NCBI GenBank assembly: GCA_910578395.1
Contig: CAJTPZ010000006.1
Span: forward strand, 62,001 to 126,000
Length of the DNA: 64,000 bases
Origin: an uncultured Muribaculaceae bacterium
GTDB lineage: Bacteria > Bacteroidota > Bacteroidia > Bacteroidales > Muribaculaceae
Direction of reading: 5' to 3'
In this document: piece by piece, positions 27,808 to 36,241 of the stretch
Position numbering within the stretch: the first letter of the stretch is position 1
Layout of the letters: each line of letters starts with the position of its first letter
Translations under genes and position numbers: made by a program
Notes under the pieces: generated by a model
Told to the model about the DNA's origin: nothing
The model's database searches: none
The model's input: the letters and a program-made list of their open reading frames with translations, nothing else

Positions 27808-28930
27808 TATATTGATAACAGGTGGTGCCGGATTTATCGGGAGCCATGTCGTAAGATTGTTTGTCAACAAATATCCTGACTATCATATTGTCAATCTCGA
27901 CAAACTTACATATGCCGGCAATCTTGAAAATTTGAAGGATGTAGAGGAAAAGCCGAACTACACTTTTGTAAGGGGGGATATTGCCGAACTTGATGATATG
28001 CGCTGTCTGTTCAGGCAGTATCAGATAGACGGGGTGATTCATCTGGCCGCAGAAAGTCATGTCGACCGTTCGATAAAAGATCCTTTCACGTTTGCCCGCA
28101 CGAATGTGATGGGAACACTTGCATTGTTGCAGGCTGCAAAAGAATATTGGGAATCAAGTCCAAGCGGATATGACGGCAAGTTGTTTTATCATATTTCAAC
28201 AGACGAAGTCTATGGTGCGCTTGAGTTGACCGCTCCGGAAGGCATTGAGTCGCCGTTTACTACTGCTGCATCTTCAGAACACCATCATGCCTACGGAGAA
28301 GAGTTTTTTCTGGAGACTACAAAGTATAACCCGCATTCACCATATTCGGCATCAAAGGCATCAAGCGATCATTTTGTAAGATCGTATCATGATACTTACG
28401 GTATGCCGACGATAGTTACCAACTGTTCTAACAACTATGGCCCATATCAGTTTCCTGAAAAACTGATTCCGCTGTTTATAAATAATATACGCCACCGTAG
28501 GCCGCTTCCGGTCTATGGTAAGGGTGAGAATGTGCGAGACTGGCTGTATGTCGAAGATCATGCAAGAGCGATCGATGTGATTTTCCATAACGGGAAGATT
28601 GCCGATACTTACAATATAGGTGGCTTCAATGAATGGAAAAACATTGATATAATCAAGGTTGTCATCAAGACAGTAGACAGATTGCTTGGCAATCCGGAGG
28701 GATTTTCCGATGAGTTGATAACGTTTGTGACAGATCGAGCCGGTCATGATTTGCGTTACGCGATTGATTCCCGCAAGCTCCAGAGAGAGCTTGGCTGGGA
28801 ACCGTCGTTGCAGTTTGAGGAGGGCATTGAGCGTACGGTGAAGTGGTATCTTGAGAACCAGGAGTGGATGGACCGTATCACATCGGGTGCCTACGAGCAG
28901 TATTACGAAAGCATGTATGCGAAGCGCTGA
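27797..28930 (+). CDS. rfbB: dTDP-glucose 4,6-dehydratase
   Basis: This 377-residue NAD-dependent dehydratase converts dTDP-glucose to the 4-keto-6-deoxy sugar. It shows GGAGFIGSHVVRLFV for NAD binding, HLAAESHVDRSI, STDEVYGALE with the catalytic Asp-Glu pair, YSASKASSDHFVRSY with YxxxK, and NNYGPYQFPEKLIPL. The start overlaps rfbD by 11 bases, and the last 14 bases overlap the next gene in another frame, so translational coupling is likely. Confidence 0.96.
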   Translation: MKRNILITGGAGFIGSHVVRLFVNKYPDYHIVNLDKLTYAGNLENLKDVEEKPNYTFVRGDIAELDDMRCLFRQYQIDGVIHLAAESHVDRSIKDPFTFARTNVMGTLALLQAAKEYWESSPSGYDGKLFYHISTDEVYGALELTAPEGIESPFTTAASSEHHHAYGEEFFLETTKYNPHSPYSASKASSDHFVRSYHDTYGMPTIVTNCSNNYGPYQFPEKLIPLFINNIRHRRPLPVYGKGENVRDWLYVEDHARAIDVIFHNGKIADTYNIGGFNEWKNIDIIKVVIKTVDRLLGNPEGFSDELITFVTDRAGHDLRYAIDSRKLQRELGWEPSLQFEEGIERTVKWYLENQEWMDRITSGAYEQYYESMYAKR

Positions 28931-29954
28931 AGCAAACAGCCGAAAAATACTGATAACGGGAGTCGCCGGGTTTATAGGTTTTCACTTGGCCCGACGGCTT
29001 TTGGGTGAATCAAATGACGGGTTGGAGATAGTGGGAATTGACAATCTCAATGATTACTATGATCCATCATTGAAATTGGCCCGCCTTAGAGTGCTTGGGG
29101 TTGAGGCCGATGGTGAAGCGGAAGAGAGCATATCAGAAAAATACCGGAAGTTTGTCTTTAAAAAGATAGATATTACAGACAAGGTGGCAATGGAAGCTCT
29201 TTTTGCGCAAGGCGACTTTGATGTGGTGTTTCATCTGGCGGCTCAGGCTTCGGCACGATATTCTACATTGAATCCGCGTGAGTATCTTGACAGCAATATC
29301 GTCGGGTTTTTCAATGTGCTTGAGGGGTGCAGAATACATGATGTAGGACAGCTATTTTATGCATCTTCGTCGAGTGTTTACGGCATGAGCGATAATGTGC
29401 CTTACACAGAGGTTGATGATGCGGCCCGTCCAGTAAGTTTTTATGCGGCTACCAAACGTAGCAATGAACTTATGGCTCACAGTTATGCTTCGGTTTATGG
29501 ACTGCATGTGACAGGGTTGCGTTTCTTTTCGGTTTATGGACCGTGGGGACGTCCTGATATGGCTCCATATATGTTTATCGATGCAATATTGTCCGGTAAA
29601 AAAATCAAGGTGTTTAATTCTGGAGATATGTATCGTGATTTTACATATATTGATGATGTGGTCGAAGGGATGGTCAGATTGCTGGAAGCGGAGGCGGCTG
29701 CGGATTTATATAGAATTTTCAATATCGGAAATTCACAGCCGGTCAGGTTGCTTGATTACATAGCGACAATTGAACGGACGACTGGACGAATCGCGCAAAT
29801 GGAAATGATGCCAATGCATCCGGGGGATGTGTATAAAACATACTCCGACAGTTCGGCTTTGCAGCAGGCTGTCGGTTTTAAGCCATCGACTCCACATGAA
29901 ACCGGTGTGGAAAAAACTGTCGGGTGGTTTAAAAATTATTATGCAATGAACTAA
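28917..29954 (+). CDS. NAD-dependent epimerase, probably UDP-glucuronate 4-epimerase
   Basis: This 345-residue extended short-chain dehydrogenase has ILITGVAGFIGFHLARRLL, then IVGIDNLNDYYDPSLKLARL, a segment typical of UDP-glucuronate 4-epimerases. It also has ASSSSVYGMSDNVPY, the YxxxK pair in SFYAATKRSNELMAHSY, and LRFFSVYGPWGRPDMAPYMF. I start at ATG 28917, inside the rfbB end; an in-frame open stretch back to 28851 carries no homology. Paired with the UDP-glucose dehydrogenase gene next door, it would turn UDP-GlcA into UDP-GalA for the polysaccharide. Confidence 0.88.
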   Translation: MRSAEANSRKILITGVAGFIGFHLARRLLGESNDGLEIVGIDNLNDYYDPSLKLARLRVLGVEADGEAEESISEKYRKFVFKKIDITDKVAMEALFAQGDFDVVFHLAAQASARYSTLNPREYLDSNIVGFFNVLEGCRIHDVGQLFYASSSSVYGMSDNVPYTEVDDAARPVSFYAATKRSNELMAHSYASVYGLHVTGLRFFSVYGPWGRPDMAPYMFIDAILSGKKIKVFNSGDMYRDFTYIDDVVEGMVRLLEAEAAADLYRIFNIGNSQPVRLLDYIATIERTTGRIAQMEMMPMHPGDVYKTYSDSSALQQAVGFKPSTPHETGVEKTVGWFKNYYAMN

Positions 29955-29975
29955 ATATCGAATATAACAGATATT

Positions 29976-31283
29976 ATGAATATAGCTGTTGCCGGTACAG
30001 GTTATGTGGGGCTGAGTATTTCTGCTCTGTTGTCGCAGAACAATCATGTGATTGCAGTTGACGTAGTACCTGAAAAGGTGGATATGATCAATAGGCGTAA
30101 ATCACCTATTCAGGATGAATATATTGAGAGGTATCTGGCAGAAAAACAGCTTGATCTTTCTGCGACTCTCGATGGCAGGGCCGGATATGCCAATGCTGAT
30201 TTTGTGGTTATAGCTGCGCCTACAAACTATGATCCGGAGAAAAATTATTTTGACACACATTGTATAGAGGATGTCATAGACTTGGTGCTGAGTGTAAATC
30301 CAGATGCTGTGATGGTGGTAAAATCAACCATTCCGGTAGGCTATTGCAACAGCCTTTATGTGAAATATGCAGCAAAGGGAGTCAAGAAGCTTAATCTTCT
30401 TTTCTCTCCCGAATTTCTCAGAGAAAGCAAGGCGCTTTATGATAACCTTTATCCGAGCCGTATCATCTTGGGTGTACCGTCGATAACTGATTCTCCAGAG
30501 TGTGAAGAGGAGAACAAGGCTATACGCAGTCTTGCCGATATTGAGGCTCTTACAGAGGCAGCGCACCAATTTGCGTCGTTGCTCAAGCAAGGTGCCATAA
30601 AACAGGATATTCCGACTCTCTATATGGGCATGAAAGAGGCAGAGGCCGTGAAACTGTTTGCCAATACTTATCTGGCTCTAAGGGTAAGCTATTTCAATGA
30701 ACTTGATACTTATGCCGAAAGCAAGGGACTGGATTCCGAGGCGATTATCGAAGGAATCGGTCTTGATCCACGTATCGGCACACATTACAATAATCCTTCG
30801 TTTGGTTATGGCGGTTACTGCTTGCCGAAGGATACCAAGCAGCTGCTTGCCAACTATGACAAGGTGCCACAGAACATGATGACCGCGATAGTCGAGAGTA
30901 ATCGTACCCGAAAGGATTTTATTGCTGATCAGGTGCTTAAAATGGCCGGATGGTATGGATATACCTCAAACAACCGGTATGATAACGAAGAGAGCGAATC
31001 ATGTGTCATAGGAGTCTACAGGCTTACGATGAAATCAAATTCCGATAATTTCCGTCAGTCGTCGATTCAAGGGGTGATGAAACGCATTAAAGCCAAGGGT
31101 GCCAATATAATTATATATGAACCGACATTGACTGATGGCACATCGTTTTTCGGCAGCACGGTCGTGAATGATCTGGCGGAATTTAAAAAGCGGAGTCAGG
31201 CGATAATTGCCAACCGATATGATAAAATCCTTGATGATGTGAAAGAAAAGGTATATACCAGAGATATTTTCCGTCGAGACTAA
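29976..31283 (+). CDS. ugd: UDP-glucose 6-dehydrogenase
   Basis: This 435-residue enzyme oxidises UDP-glucose to UDP-glucuronate in two NAD-dependent steps. The Rossmann motif AVAGTGYVGLSISALLS, VVIAAPTNYDP and VVKSTIPVGYCNSLY are present. The catalytic cysteine is Cys282 in GYGGYCLPKDTKQLL. It follows the probable UDP-GlcA epimerase by 21 bases and most likely feeds it. Confidence 0.92.
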   Translation: MNIAVAGTGYVGLSISALLSQNNHVIAVDVVPEKVDMINRRKSPIQDEYIERYLAEKQLDLSATLDGRAGYANADFVVIAAPTNYDPEKNYFDTHCIEDVIDLVLSVNPDAVMVVKSTIPVGYCNSLYVKYAAKGVKKLNLLFSPEFLRESKALYDNLYPSRIILGVPSITDSPECEEENKAIRSLADIEALTEAAHQFASLLKQGAIKQDIPTLYMGMKEAEAVKLFANTYLALRVSYFNELDTYAESKGLDSEAIIEGIGLDPRIGTHYNNPSFGYGGYCLPKDTKQLLANYDKVPQNMMTAIVESNRTRKDFIADQVLKMAGWYGYTSNNRYDNEESESCVIGVYRLTMKSNSDNFRQSSIQGVMKRIKAKGANIIIYEPTLTDGTSFFGSTVVNDLAEFKKRSQAIIANRYDKILDDVKEKVYTRDIFRRD

Positions 31284-31284
31284 G

Positions 31285-31821
31285 ATGAGTAATAAAAAAC
31301 GTCGTTTTGCCAGAATTGCAACAGGAGTATTGACTGTGTTACTCCTGCTTTGGTCAGGAGGCTTGTATACGCTGTCGTTTATGCCATGGTGGATTCCGGT
31401 TCTTATCGGTATTGCTTTTGCTGTGGTTACGATTTCTGCCGGGATGAAGATGTGGCGATCGGTTCTTAATGTAAATGGACGTATAGCACTTATTCTGATT
31501 CATGTTCTGGTTGCGGGCAGTATTGGCGCGTTTGCGGTGGTCGGCGGTAATTACTATGGAGCACCTGAGTCAAGTGCGAGAGATGTTGACGCGATAGTCA
31601 TAGGCAAACATTCGGAAAAGCGTAACCGCTACCGCACGTTGCGTCGACGTCGTGTTAAAACAGGCGAATATCAGGTTTATTATGTTGACTTGCTTTTGCC
31701 AGACAGTCTTCATACAAAAAGGCAGATCAATGTGGGAGAATATACCAAAATACGTATGGGGCAGGTGCGGCATATAGGTATGCGAGATGGTTTTTGGGGA
31801 TATCCTGTGATACGAAATTAA
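31285..31821 (+). CDS. Hypothetical membrane protein at the end of the polysaccharide operon
   Basis: This 178-residue protein starts with a basic tail and has three predicted membrane helices (about residues 11-32, 34-52 and 63-87). A roughly 90-residue basic, soluble C-terminal part contains RYRTLRRRRVKTGEYQVYYV. I do not recognise a family. It begins one base after the ugd stop, so it belongs to the same message. A role in export or regulation of the glycan is possible but unsupported. No terminator follows before the tRNA promoter. Confidence 0.75.
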   Translation: MSNKKRRFARIATGVLTVLLLLWSGGLYTLSFMPWWIPVLIGIAFAVVTISAGMKMWRSVLNVNGRIALILIHVLVAGSIGAFAVVGGNYYGAPESSARDVDAIVIGKHSEKRNRYRTLRRRRVKTGEYQVYYVDLLLPDSLHTKRQINVGEYTKIRMGQVRHIGMRDGFWGYPVIRN

Positions 31822-31900
31822 AAATGTGATGACGCAATAGTCTGGTATTTAGTAAAATTAAAGATTTGAATTGTTTTCATCAAAAAAATAGAGCAAAAAA

Positions 31901-31932
31901 TTTGCAGGAAATAAAAATTAGTTCTATTTTTG
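31901..31932 (+). promoter_or_regulatory. Promoter of tRNA-Glu
   Basis: TTTG at 31901-31904 and TATTTTTG at 31925-31932 are spaced by exactly 20 bases, matching the Bacteroidota consensus. The tRNA 5' end lies 37 bases after the -7 box. Confidence 0.75.
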
Positions 31933-31968
31933 CAGTGTCAAAAAAGCAACGCCGGTTGCTAAACAAAT

Positions 31969-32041
31969 GGCGATTTAGTGTAGTGGTCTAGCACGCCGCC
32001 CTCTCACGGCGGAAACCCGGGTTCGAGTCCCGGATTCGCTA
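31969..32041 (+). tRNA. tRNA-Glu (anticodon CTC)
   Basis: The cloverleaf is clear: D stem GTGT/GCAC, anticodon stem CCGCC/GGCGG around CTCTCAC (anticodon CTC, reads GAG), T arm CCGGG-TTCGAGT-CCCGG. The acceptor stem GGCGATT/ATTCGCT has a G.T first pair and a T-T mismatch at position 6:67. A further CA follows the discriminator A, which may make part of an encoded CCA-like end. Confidence 0.92.
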
Positions 32042-32051
32042 CAAGCTTAGT

Positions 32052-32086
32052 AGAGAGTTTCCATAGCAGGAAGCTCTCTCTTTTTT
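32052..32086 (+). terminator. Terminator after tRNA-Glu
   Basis: AGAGAGTTTCC and GGAAGCTCTCT form an 11-bp stem (one G.T) with loop ATAGCA, followed by CTTTTTT. It is a classic intrinsic terminator 11 bases after the tRNA. Confidence 0.9.
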
Positions 32087-32649
32087 ATTCAGATTACACA
32101 GGATATATTTATGTATATGTGTGTGATAATTTTTCAGAATATTAAAAAAAAAAGTTTTTGCATCCGGCAAATTCCATTCTGTTTTTGGGGAAGCTTATTG
32201 TTTTGGCAGTGAGGTGGTAAAAGTAGTTGAGAAATCCTATTTTTATGACAGGCATTTATAGGTGCATGTTTGCAATATAGACTTGATAATGCATATTCCG
32301 GTATCCTGATTTATCTGAAAACCAGATTGCTACGGATTTATTTTGCAGATGATTTCGGGATAAAGATGATTTTAGGATGGGGTATGCGCTGATGGGCCCG
32401 GTGTTCATGATTCATCTATATTAAATCCAGGTATGGTTATAACGAAAGATATATTTTGTTAATTTTGTGCAGGCGACTTGAAGAGGAGATTTCTTCAGAA
32501 GTCGGCACATAAGATAGATAAAGGTGTTATTTTGTGTTATCCATTCTGGATGGTATTGCGAAGCTCCTGATTACTATGCGCCATTATTATGGATAATGAC
32601 AATGTCTATTCCTCACACCTGTGTATGTCTAAAAATATAATAATCTCAT
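32087..32649. other. AT-rich non-coding gap behind tRNA-Glu
   Basis: I find no convincing gene in these 560 bases on either strand. There is a run of ten A at 32144-32153. A possible -7 box, TAATTTTG, lies at 32460-32467 without a TTTG at the right distance and could serve the glycosyltransferase downstream. No integrase, direct repeat of the tRNA end, or mobile-element remnant is visible. Confidence 0.5.
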
Positions 32650-32668
32650 AGGAGGAGATGATGTGTTA

Positions 32669-33496
32669 ATGCAGATGCTCGACAATAGCTCATCGGAAAC
32701 AGTGGATAAGATCAGTATATCGTTGCTGGTCTCAACATATAATTCGCCGGAATATCTGGCTCTTAGCCTTAAGTCAGTGTTGATGCAGAGCCGTATGCCG
32801 GATGAAGTGGTTATAGCAGATGACGGTTCTGGCGATGAAACAAAAGAGGTTATTGATGAATTCAGAAAGGAATGTCCGGTTCCGGTGAAGCATGTGTGGC
32901 ATCCTGATGATGGATTCCGTCTTTCTGCTATAAGAAATAAGGCATTGAAAAGCGCAGCAGGAGACTACATCATCCAGATAGACGGCGATATCGTCATGGA
33001 TCCTGATTTTGTAAAAGATCATGAGCGATATGCTGTGCGCGGATGTTTTACAGGTGCTTCAAGGGCCTTTGTGTCAGAAGATTTCTCAAATGAGATGCGT
33101 CGGTCGCAGCAGATTGATTATGCAAAGCTTTACACACACAGTATTAATAAGTTGAATGCGTTGCGGCTGCCATGGGTAACTCCGTTTTTTACAGGGCGTA
33201 AACGTAAGAAGACAACAATCAGGGGGTGTAATATGGCGTATTGGAGAAGTGATGCTTTTAGAATCAACGGTTATAATGAAGATTTTAAGGGCTGGGGCAG
33301 TGAAGATTGTGAGTTTGCTGTGAGATTGTCAAATTCCGGGTTAAGAAAACAATGGCTTAAATTCGCAGCGATAGAATATCATTTATATCACAAGACAAAT
33401 GATGCTTCCAACAAAGATGTCAACAGAATCATCATGGAAAATGCACTTAATGATAATCTTACCATTATTACCAACGGTATTGATAAACTGACATAA
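32669..33496 (+). CDS. Family 2 glycosyltransferase with C-terminal galactosyltransferase-like domain
   Basis: This GT-A enzyme has ISISLLVSTYNSPEYLALSL, VIADDGSGDETKEVI, the DxD-containing IQIDGDIVMDPDFV, and a second domain with GCNMAYWRSDAFRINGYNED and GWGSEDCEFAVRLSNSG, as in chondroitin-polymerase-type transferases. It should add a sugar to a surface glycan; acceptor unknown. A strong AGGAGGAG (32650-32657), rare in this window, sits 11 bases before ATG 32669 and 5 before GTG 32663, so either start is possible. It stands apart from the polysaccharide operon. Confidence 0.87.
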   Translation: MQMLDNSSSETVDKISISLLVSTYNSPEYLALSLKSVLMQSRMPDEVVIADDGSGDETKEVIDEFRKECPVPVKHVWHPDDGFRLSAIRNKALKSAAGDYIIQIDGDIVMDPDFVKDHERYAVRGCFTGASRAFVSEDFSNEMRRSQQIDYAKLYTHSINKLNALRLPWVTPFFTGRKRKKTTIRGCNMAYWRSDAFRINGYNEDFKGWGSEDCEFAVRLSNSGLRKQWLKFAAIEYHLYHKTNDASNKDVNRIIMENALNDNLTIITNGIDKLT

Positions 33497-33523
33497 TATT
33501 AATTATGTGGTAATGAATGGGGG

Positions 33524-34327
33524 TTAGGGTACAGGTGGCGGTATTGTAGGGTTGCCCATGTGCCCGACACGTTTCTCTGCGTTGCTTTTCAGAAATTGGT
33601 ATAGCATACCTCCGATGTCAATGCCAATTATATCCTTTTTTGATATCCGGAAATATGGCATTACTATTGGTTGTGTTTCCCATCGGTGTGTCATTGAAGA
33701 GCGGTAGCTTTGTGCACCTACCTGTATGCCCCACTTGTTGTTGACGCGGTAATCGATAAATCCACCGAATTTTGGAATACTTACATATCCGGCCATTGCC
33801 GGTGACATTTGCCCGGGATAAGTGTAATAGCTTCCGAAGAAAGTAAGACTTACTCTGTCGCTGAGTCGGTAATCGATTGAGCCGCCGAAACCAAACGATG
33901 TGTCCAGTCCTCTGTAATATCCATATTTCAATGCTTCGCCATAGGTGCTGAAGGTGAAATTGCCGACCGACTGGTGGATCGAAATGCGTCCTTGCTCGAT
34001 TCTCATTAGTCCGGGCATTGACAGCTGTCGGGTAGATCCTGTGATGCCTCCAGATCCCCACAATGCAATTATGCCGGGATAGATAGGGGCAGGATGAAAA
34101 ACAGGAATTTCAGTAGGACCGTAAATGCGAGGTTGAATGGAGTGAAGTCCATACATCGAATGATACGGAGCAGAGGTGTTCCTCCAGGAATTGCTGTCAG
34201 GCAATATGTGACCTGATGAGTCGGGCAATTCCAGATTTCCTATGCTCAGGGTATCGGAAGTTTCTATCTGAGCATAGGAGTATATTGATATTGCTGCAAA
34301 AATTAATATTATAATGGCTTTTTTCAT
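33524..34327 (-). CDS. Exported hypothetical protein, outer-membrane-like
   Basis: This 267-residue protein starts at ATG 34327 with a clean signal peptide (MKKAIIILIFAAISIYSYAQ). The C-terminal two thirds has alternating strands with aromatic girdle residues (VSLTFFGSYYTYPGQM), suggesting a small beta-barrel. It ends in a Pro-rich tail (GNPTIPPPVP). I do not recognise the family. It lies 11 bases after the Fur-type regulator gene on the same strand, so the two are probably co-transcribed, which hints at a metal-linked surface role (inference). Confidence 0.7.
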   Translation of the reverse strand: MKKAIIILIFAAISIYSYAQIETSDTLSIGNLELPDSSGHILPDSNSWRNTSAPYHSMYGLHSIQPRIYGPTEIPVFHPAPIYPGIIALWGSGGITGSTRQLSMPGLMRIEQGRISIHQSVGNFTFSTYGEALKYGYYRGLDTSFGFGGSIDYRLSDRVSLTFFGSYYTYPGQMSPAMAGYVSIPKFGGFIDYRVNNKWGIQVGAQSYRSSMTHRWETQPIVMPYFRISKKDIIGIDIGGMLYQFLKSNAEKRVGHMGNPTIPPPVP

Positions 34328-34338
34328 GTTGTACCAGA

Positions 34339-34761
34339 TTATGTCGTAGTCTGGCAATCGGGGCAAATGCCTTTGAATACGTAGTTTATCGATCGTGTGG
34401 TAAAACCGTCGGGAAGTGTTACTTTGCTTGGATGGATTGAATCAAGACAGTAGACTTTCAGGCAGTTCTCACAGTAGAAGTGGGCATGTATGTCATCTTC
34501 AATATCTACATGCCGGGCATTACAGATTTCATATCTTACAATGCCGCTTCCATCTTCAATTGTGTGGAGAATATGATTTTCGGTCAACAACGACAGCACT
34601 CTGAAGATGCTGGATTTTTCAAGGGTCTGCAGTTCTGTCTCGAGGTCTTTAAGACTCAGCGGTCTTCCGCTCAGCATTATAGAGCGGAGTACAAGGATTC
34701 GGTTGGGGGTTGCCTTTATTCCGTTGTTTTCAAGTGTGGATATTATTGTTTCGTTAGGCAT
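34339..34761 (-). CDS. Fur-family transcriptional regulator
   Basis: This 140-residue winged-helix metalloregulator carries the N-terminal DNA-binding domain (KATPNRILVLRSIMLSGRPL, then EKSSIFRVLSLLTENHILH). The dimerisation domain has HAHFYCENC, with structural zinc cysteines Cys97/Cys100 and Cys133/Cys136 (CPDC). Such proteins repress metal-uptake or export genes; whether this is Fur, Zur or another type cannot be read from the sequence. It is divergent from a Cu/Zn-type permease gene across a 113-base gap containing two copies of ATTGCAAAAATA, which suggests it controls that permease. Confidence 0.9.
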   Translation of the reverse strand: MPNETIISTLENNGIKATPNRILVLRSIMLSGRPLSLKDLETELQTLEKSSIFRVLSLLTENHILHTIEDGSGIVRYEICNARHVDIEDDIHAHFYCENCLKVYCLDSIHPSKVTLPDGFTTRSINYVFKGICPDCQTTT

Positions 34762-34781
34762 TGTGTTTATATCTTTTATTG

Positions 34782-34872
34782 CAAAAATATAATAATTAAT
34801 GATATAATGACACCGGGTTGCAACAAGAACCTGATAATTTTGTTTGAAAAGCAGAATCTCATTGCAAAAATA
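34782..34872. repeat. Two 12-base direct repeats between the Fur-type gene and the permease
   Basis: ATTGCAAAAATA occurs exactly at 34782-34793 and 34861-34872, one copy beside each divergent gene start; the second ends 3 bases before the permease ATG. Read on the minus strand, each copy contains TATTTTTG, a perfect -7 box. The left copy can be the regulator's promoter. The repeats may also be operator sites. A plus-strand TAATTTTG at 34835-34842 could be the permease -7 box. Confidence 0.5.
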
Positions 34873-34874
34873 AT

Positions 34875-36107
34875 ATGGATCTGATTTATTCGTTATTGTC
34901 TATGCTCAACGAGATGTCGCCGTATATCCTGTTGGGTTTTCTGATTGCGGGAGTTATGCATTCTTTCATTCCGCAGGATACTTTTTCCCGTCATCTGTCA
35001 GGCACGGGATGGAAGTCGGTTGTCAAGGCTGCCGCGATAGGAATTCCATTGCCATTGTGTTCTTGCGGGGTGTTGCCTACAGCTGTCGCTATGCGTCGTA
35101 ACGGAGCGTCGAGAGCATCGTCTACTTCATTTCTTATAGCTACGCCTCAGACCGGAGTCGACAGTATTGCGGCGACCTGGTCGCTGCTCGGACCTGCATT
35201 TGCTGTGATACGTCCGATTGCGGCCCTCGTGACAGCTTTGGGCGGAGGAATTGCAGTAGGCAGATCGGAGAAAGTAGAGAGTAACAGTCCTCATGAAGAA
35301 TTTGGTTCTGTAGAATCAGCAGTGACAAATAATAGAAAAAGTTTTGTGAGGAAATGTGTTGACGCTCTTAAATACGGTTATATAGATCTTGTCGGGAGTA
35401 TTGGCGGATGGCTTATGGCCGGACTTATCATTGCGGCATTGATTACGGTTTATGTGCCGGAAAATTTCTTTTCGGTTCTTGGGAGTCGTCCCATATTTTC
35501 TATGATTGCGGTCCTCGTGATTGCAGTTCCGATGTATGTCTGCGCTACAGGTTCGATTCCGATTGCGTTGTCGTTGATGATGAAGGGGCTTTCGCCAGGA
35601 ACAGCACTGGTGCTGCTTATGGCCGGTCCGGCTGCAAACTTTGCTTCCTTCACTCTGATTTCGCGTGAAATGGGCCGTAAATCGGCTGTCATTTATCTTT
35701 CGTCGATTATCGTCGGCTCCATAGCTTTTGGTCTTGTCATAGATTATCTGCTTCCTCCGGAGTGGTTTAATGCAGGAATTACAAATTCGCTTTGCAAGCA
35801 TGATCACGGCATAAGTCTGTTCAGTACTATATGTTCGGCTATTCTGGTGATTCTTCTTATTTTTACGTTTACCAAAAGATATGTACACAAACAAATAAAA
35901 ACAGGTAATATGACTAAAGAATACTGGATAAAAGGTATGAATTGCCCTCATTGTCAGGCGGCAGTTGCAAAGTCGATCGAAGAGGTCAATGGGGTAGAGC
36001 GGGTTGATGTGAGCCTTGTAAGCGGAAAAGCGACTGTGGAAGGAGAGCATGATGCCGAGGATGTTATAAAGGCCGTGCGCAGTGCCGGTTTTGATGTGGT
36101 GGAGTAG
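34875..36107 (+). CDS. SO_0444-type Cu/Zn efflux permease with C-terminal HMA domain
   Basis: This 410-residue membrane permease of the DUF318/ArsP-like group has the family's cysteine motif IPLPLCSCGVLPTA (Cys62, Cys64), FLIATPQTGVDSI and GPAANFASFTLISRE. After the last helix, a heavy-metal-associated domain at about residues 348-410 has the metal motif GMNCPHC (Cys357, Cys360). The domain should hand a soft metal such as Cu or Zn to the transporter. The internal ATG before this domain (MTKEYWIKGMNC) could permit a separate chaperone product, but no sign of a separate gene exists. It is probably regulated by the divergent Fur-type protein. Confidence 0.88.
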   Translation: MDLIYSLLSMLNEMSPYILLGFLIAGVMHSFIPQDTFSRHLSGTGWKSVVKAAAIGIPLPLCSCGVLPTAVAMRRNGASRASSTSFLIATPQTGVDSIAATWSLLGPAFAVIRPIAALVTALGGGIAVGRSEKVESNSPHEEFGSVESAVTNNRKSFVRKCVDALKYGYIDLVGSIGGWLMAGLIIAALITVYVPENFFSVLGSRPIFSMIAVLVIAVPMYVCATGSIPIALSLMMKGLSPGTALVLLMAGPAANFASFTLISREMGRKSAVIYLSSIIVGSIAFGLVIDYLLPPEWFNAGITNSLCKHDHGISLFSTICSAILVILLIFTFTKRYVHKQIKTGNMTKEYWIKGMNCPHCQAAVAKSIEEVNGVERVDVSLVSGKATVEGEHDAEDVIKAVRSAGFDVVE

Positions 36108-36125
36108 GCTTTGTCTATTCCGTGA

Positions 36126-36159
36126 CAACAGGCGTGTAATTTCGATTGCACGCCTGTTG
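36126..36159 (+). terminator. Strong hairpin after the permease gene
   Basis: CAACAGGCGTGTAAT and ATTGCACGCCTGTTG form a 15-bp stem (one G.T) capped by the stable tetraloop TTCG, 18 bases after the stop. The following CTGTTATGG is only weakly T-rich, so termination strength is uncertain, but position fits an operon end. Confidence 0.75.
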
Positions 36160-36227
36160 CTGTTATGGCGGGATATCGGATGTGATAACTTTTTTTCAAA
36201 CGTTTTCGTCGGCAATTGTAAATTGCT

Positions 36228-36235
36228 TAACTTTG
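36228..36235 (+). promoter_or_regulatory. -7 box in front of the structured region
   Basis: TAACTTTG matches TAnnTTTG. At the canonical 20-base distance upstream stands TTTC (36204-36207), one base from TTTG. Transcription would start near 36242 and run through the structured element towards the PAP2 gene. Confidence 0.5.
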
Positions 36236-36241
36236 CGGCAA

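Noticed and set aside
28851..28916. Longer form of the epimerase overlapping rfbB by 80 bases
   Set aside because: The extra 22 residues show no homology; ATG 28917 sits right before the NAD-binding motif.
32087..32649. Possible integrated element or attachment site behind tRNA-Glu
   Set aside because: No repeat of the tRNA 3' end, no integrase and no phage or plasmid gene is visible in the gap.
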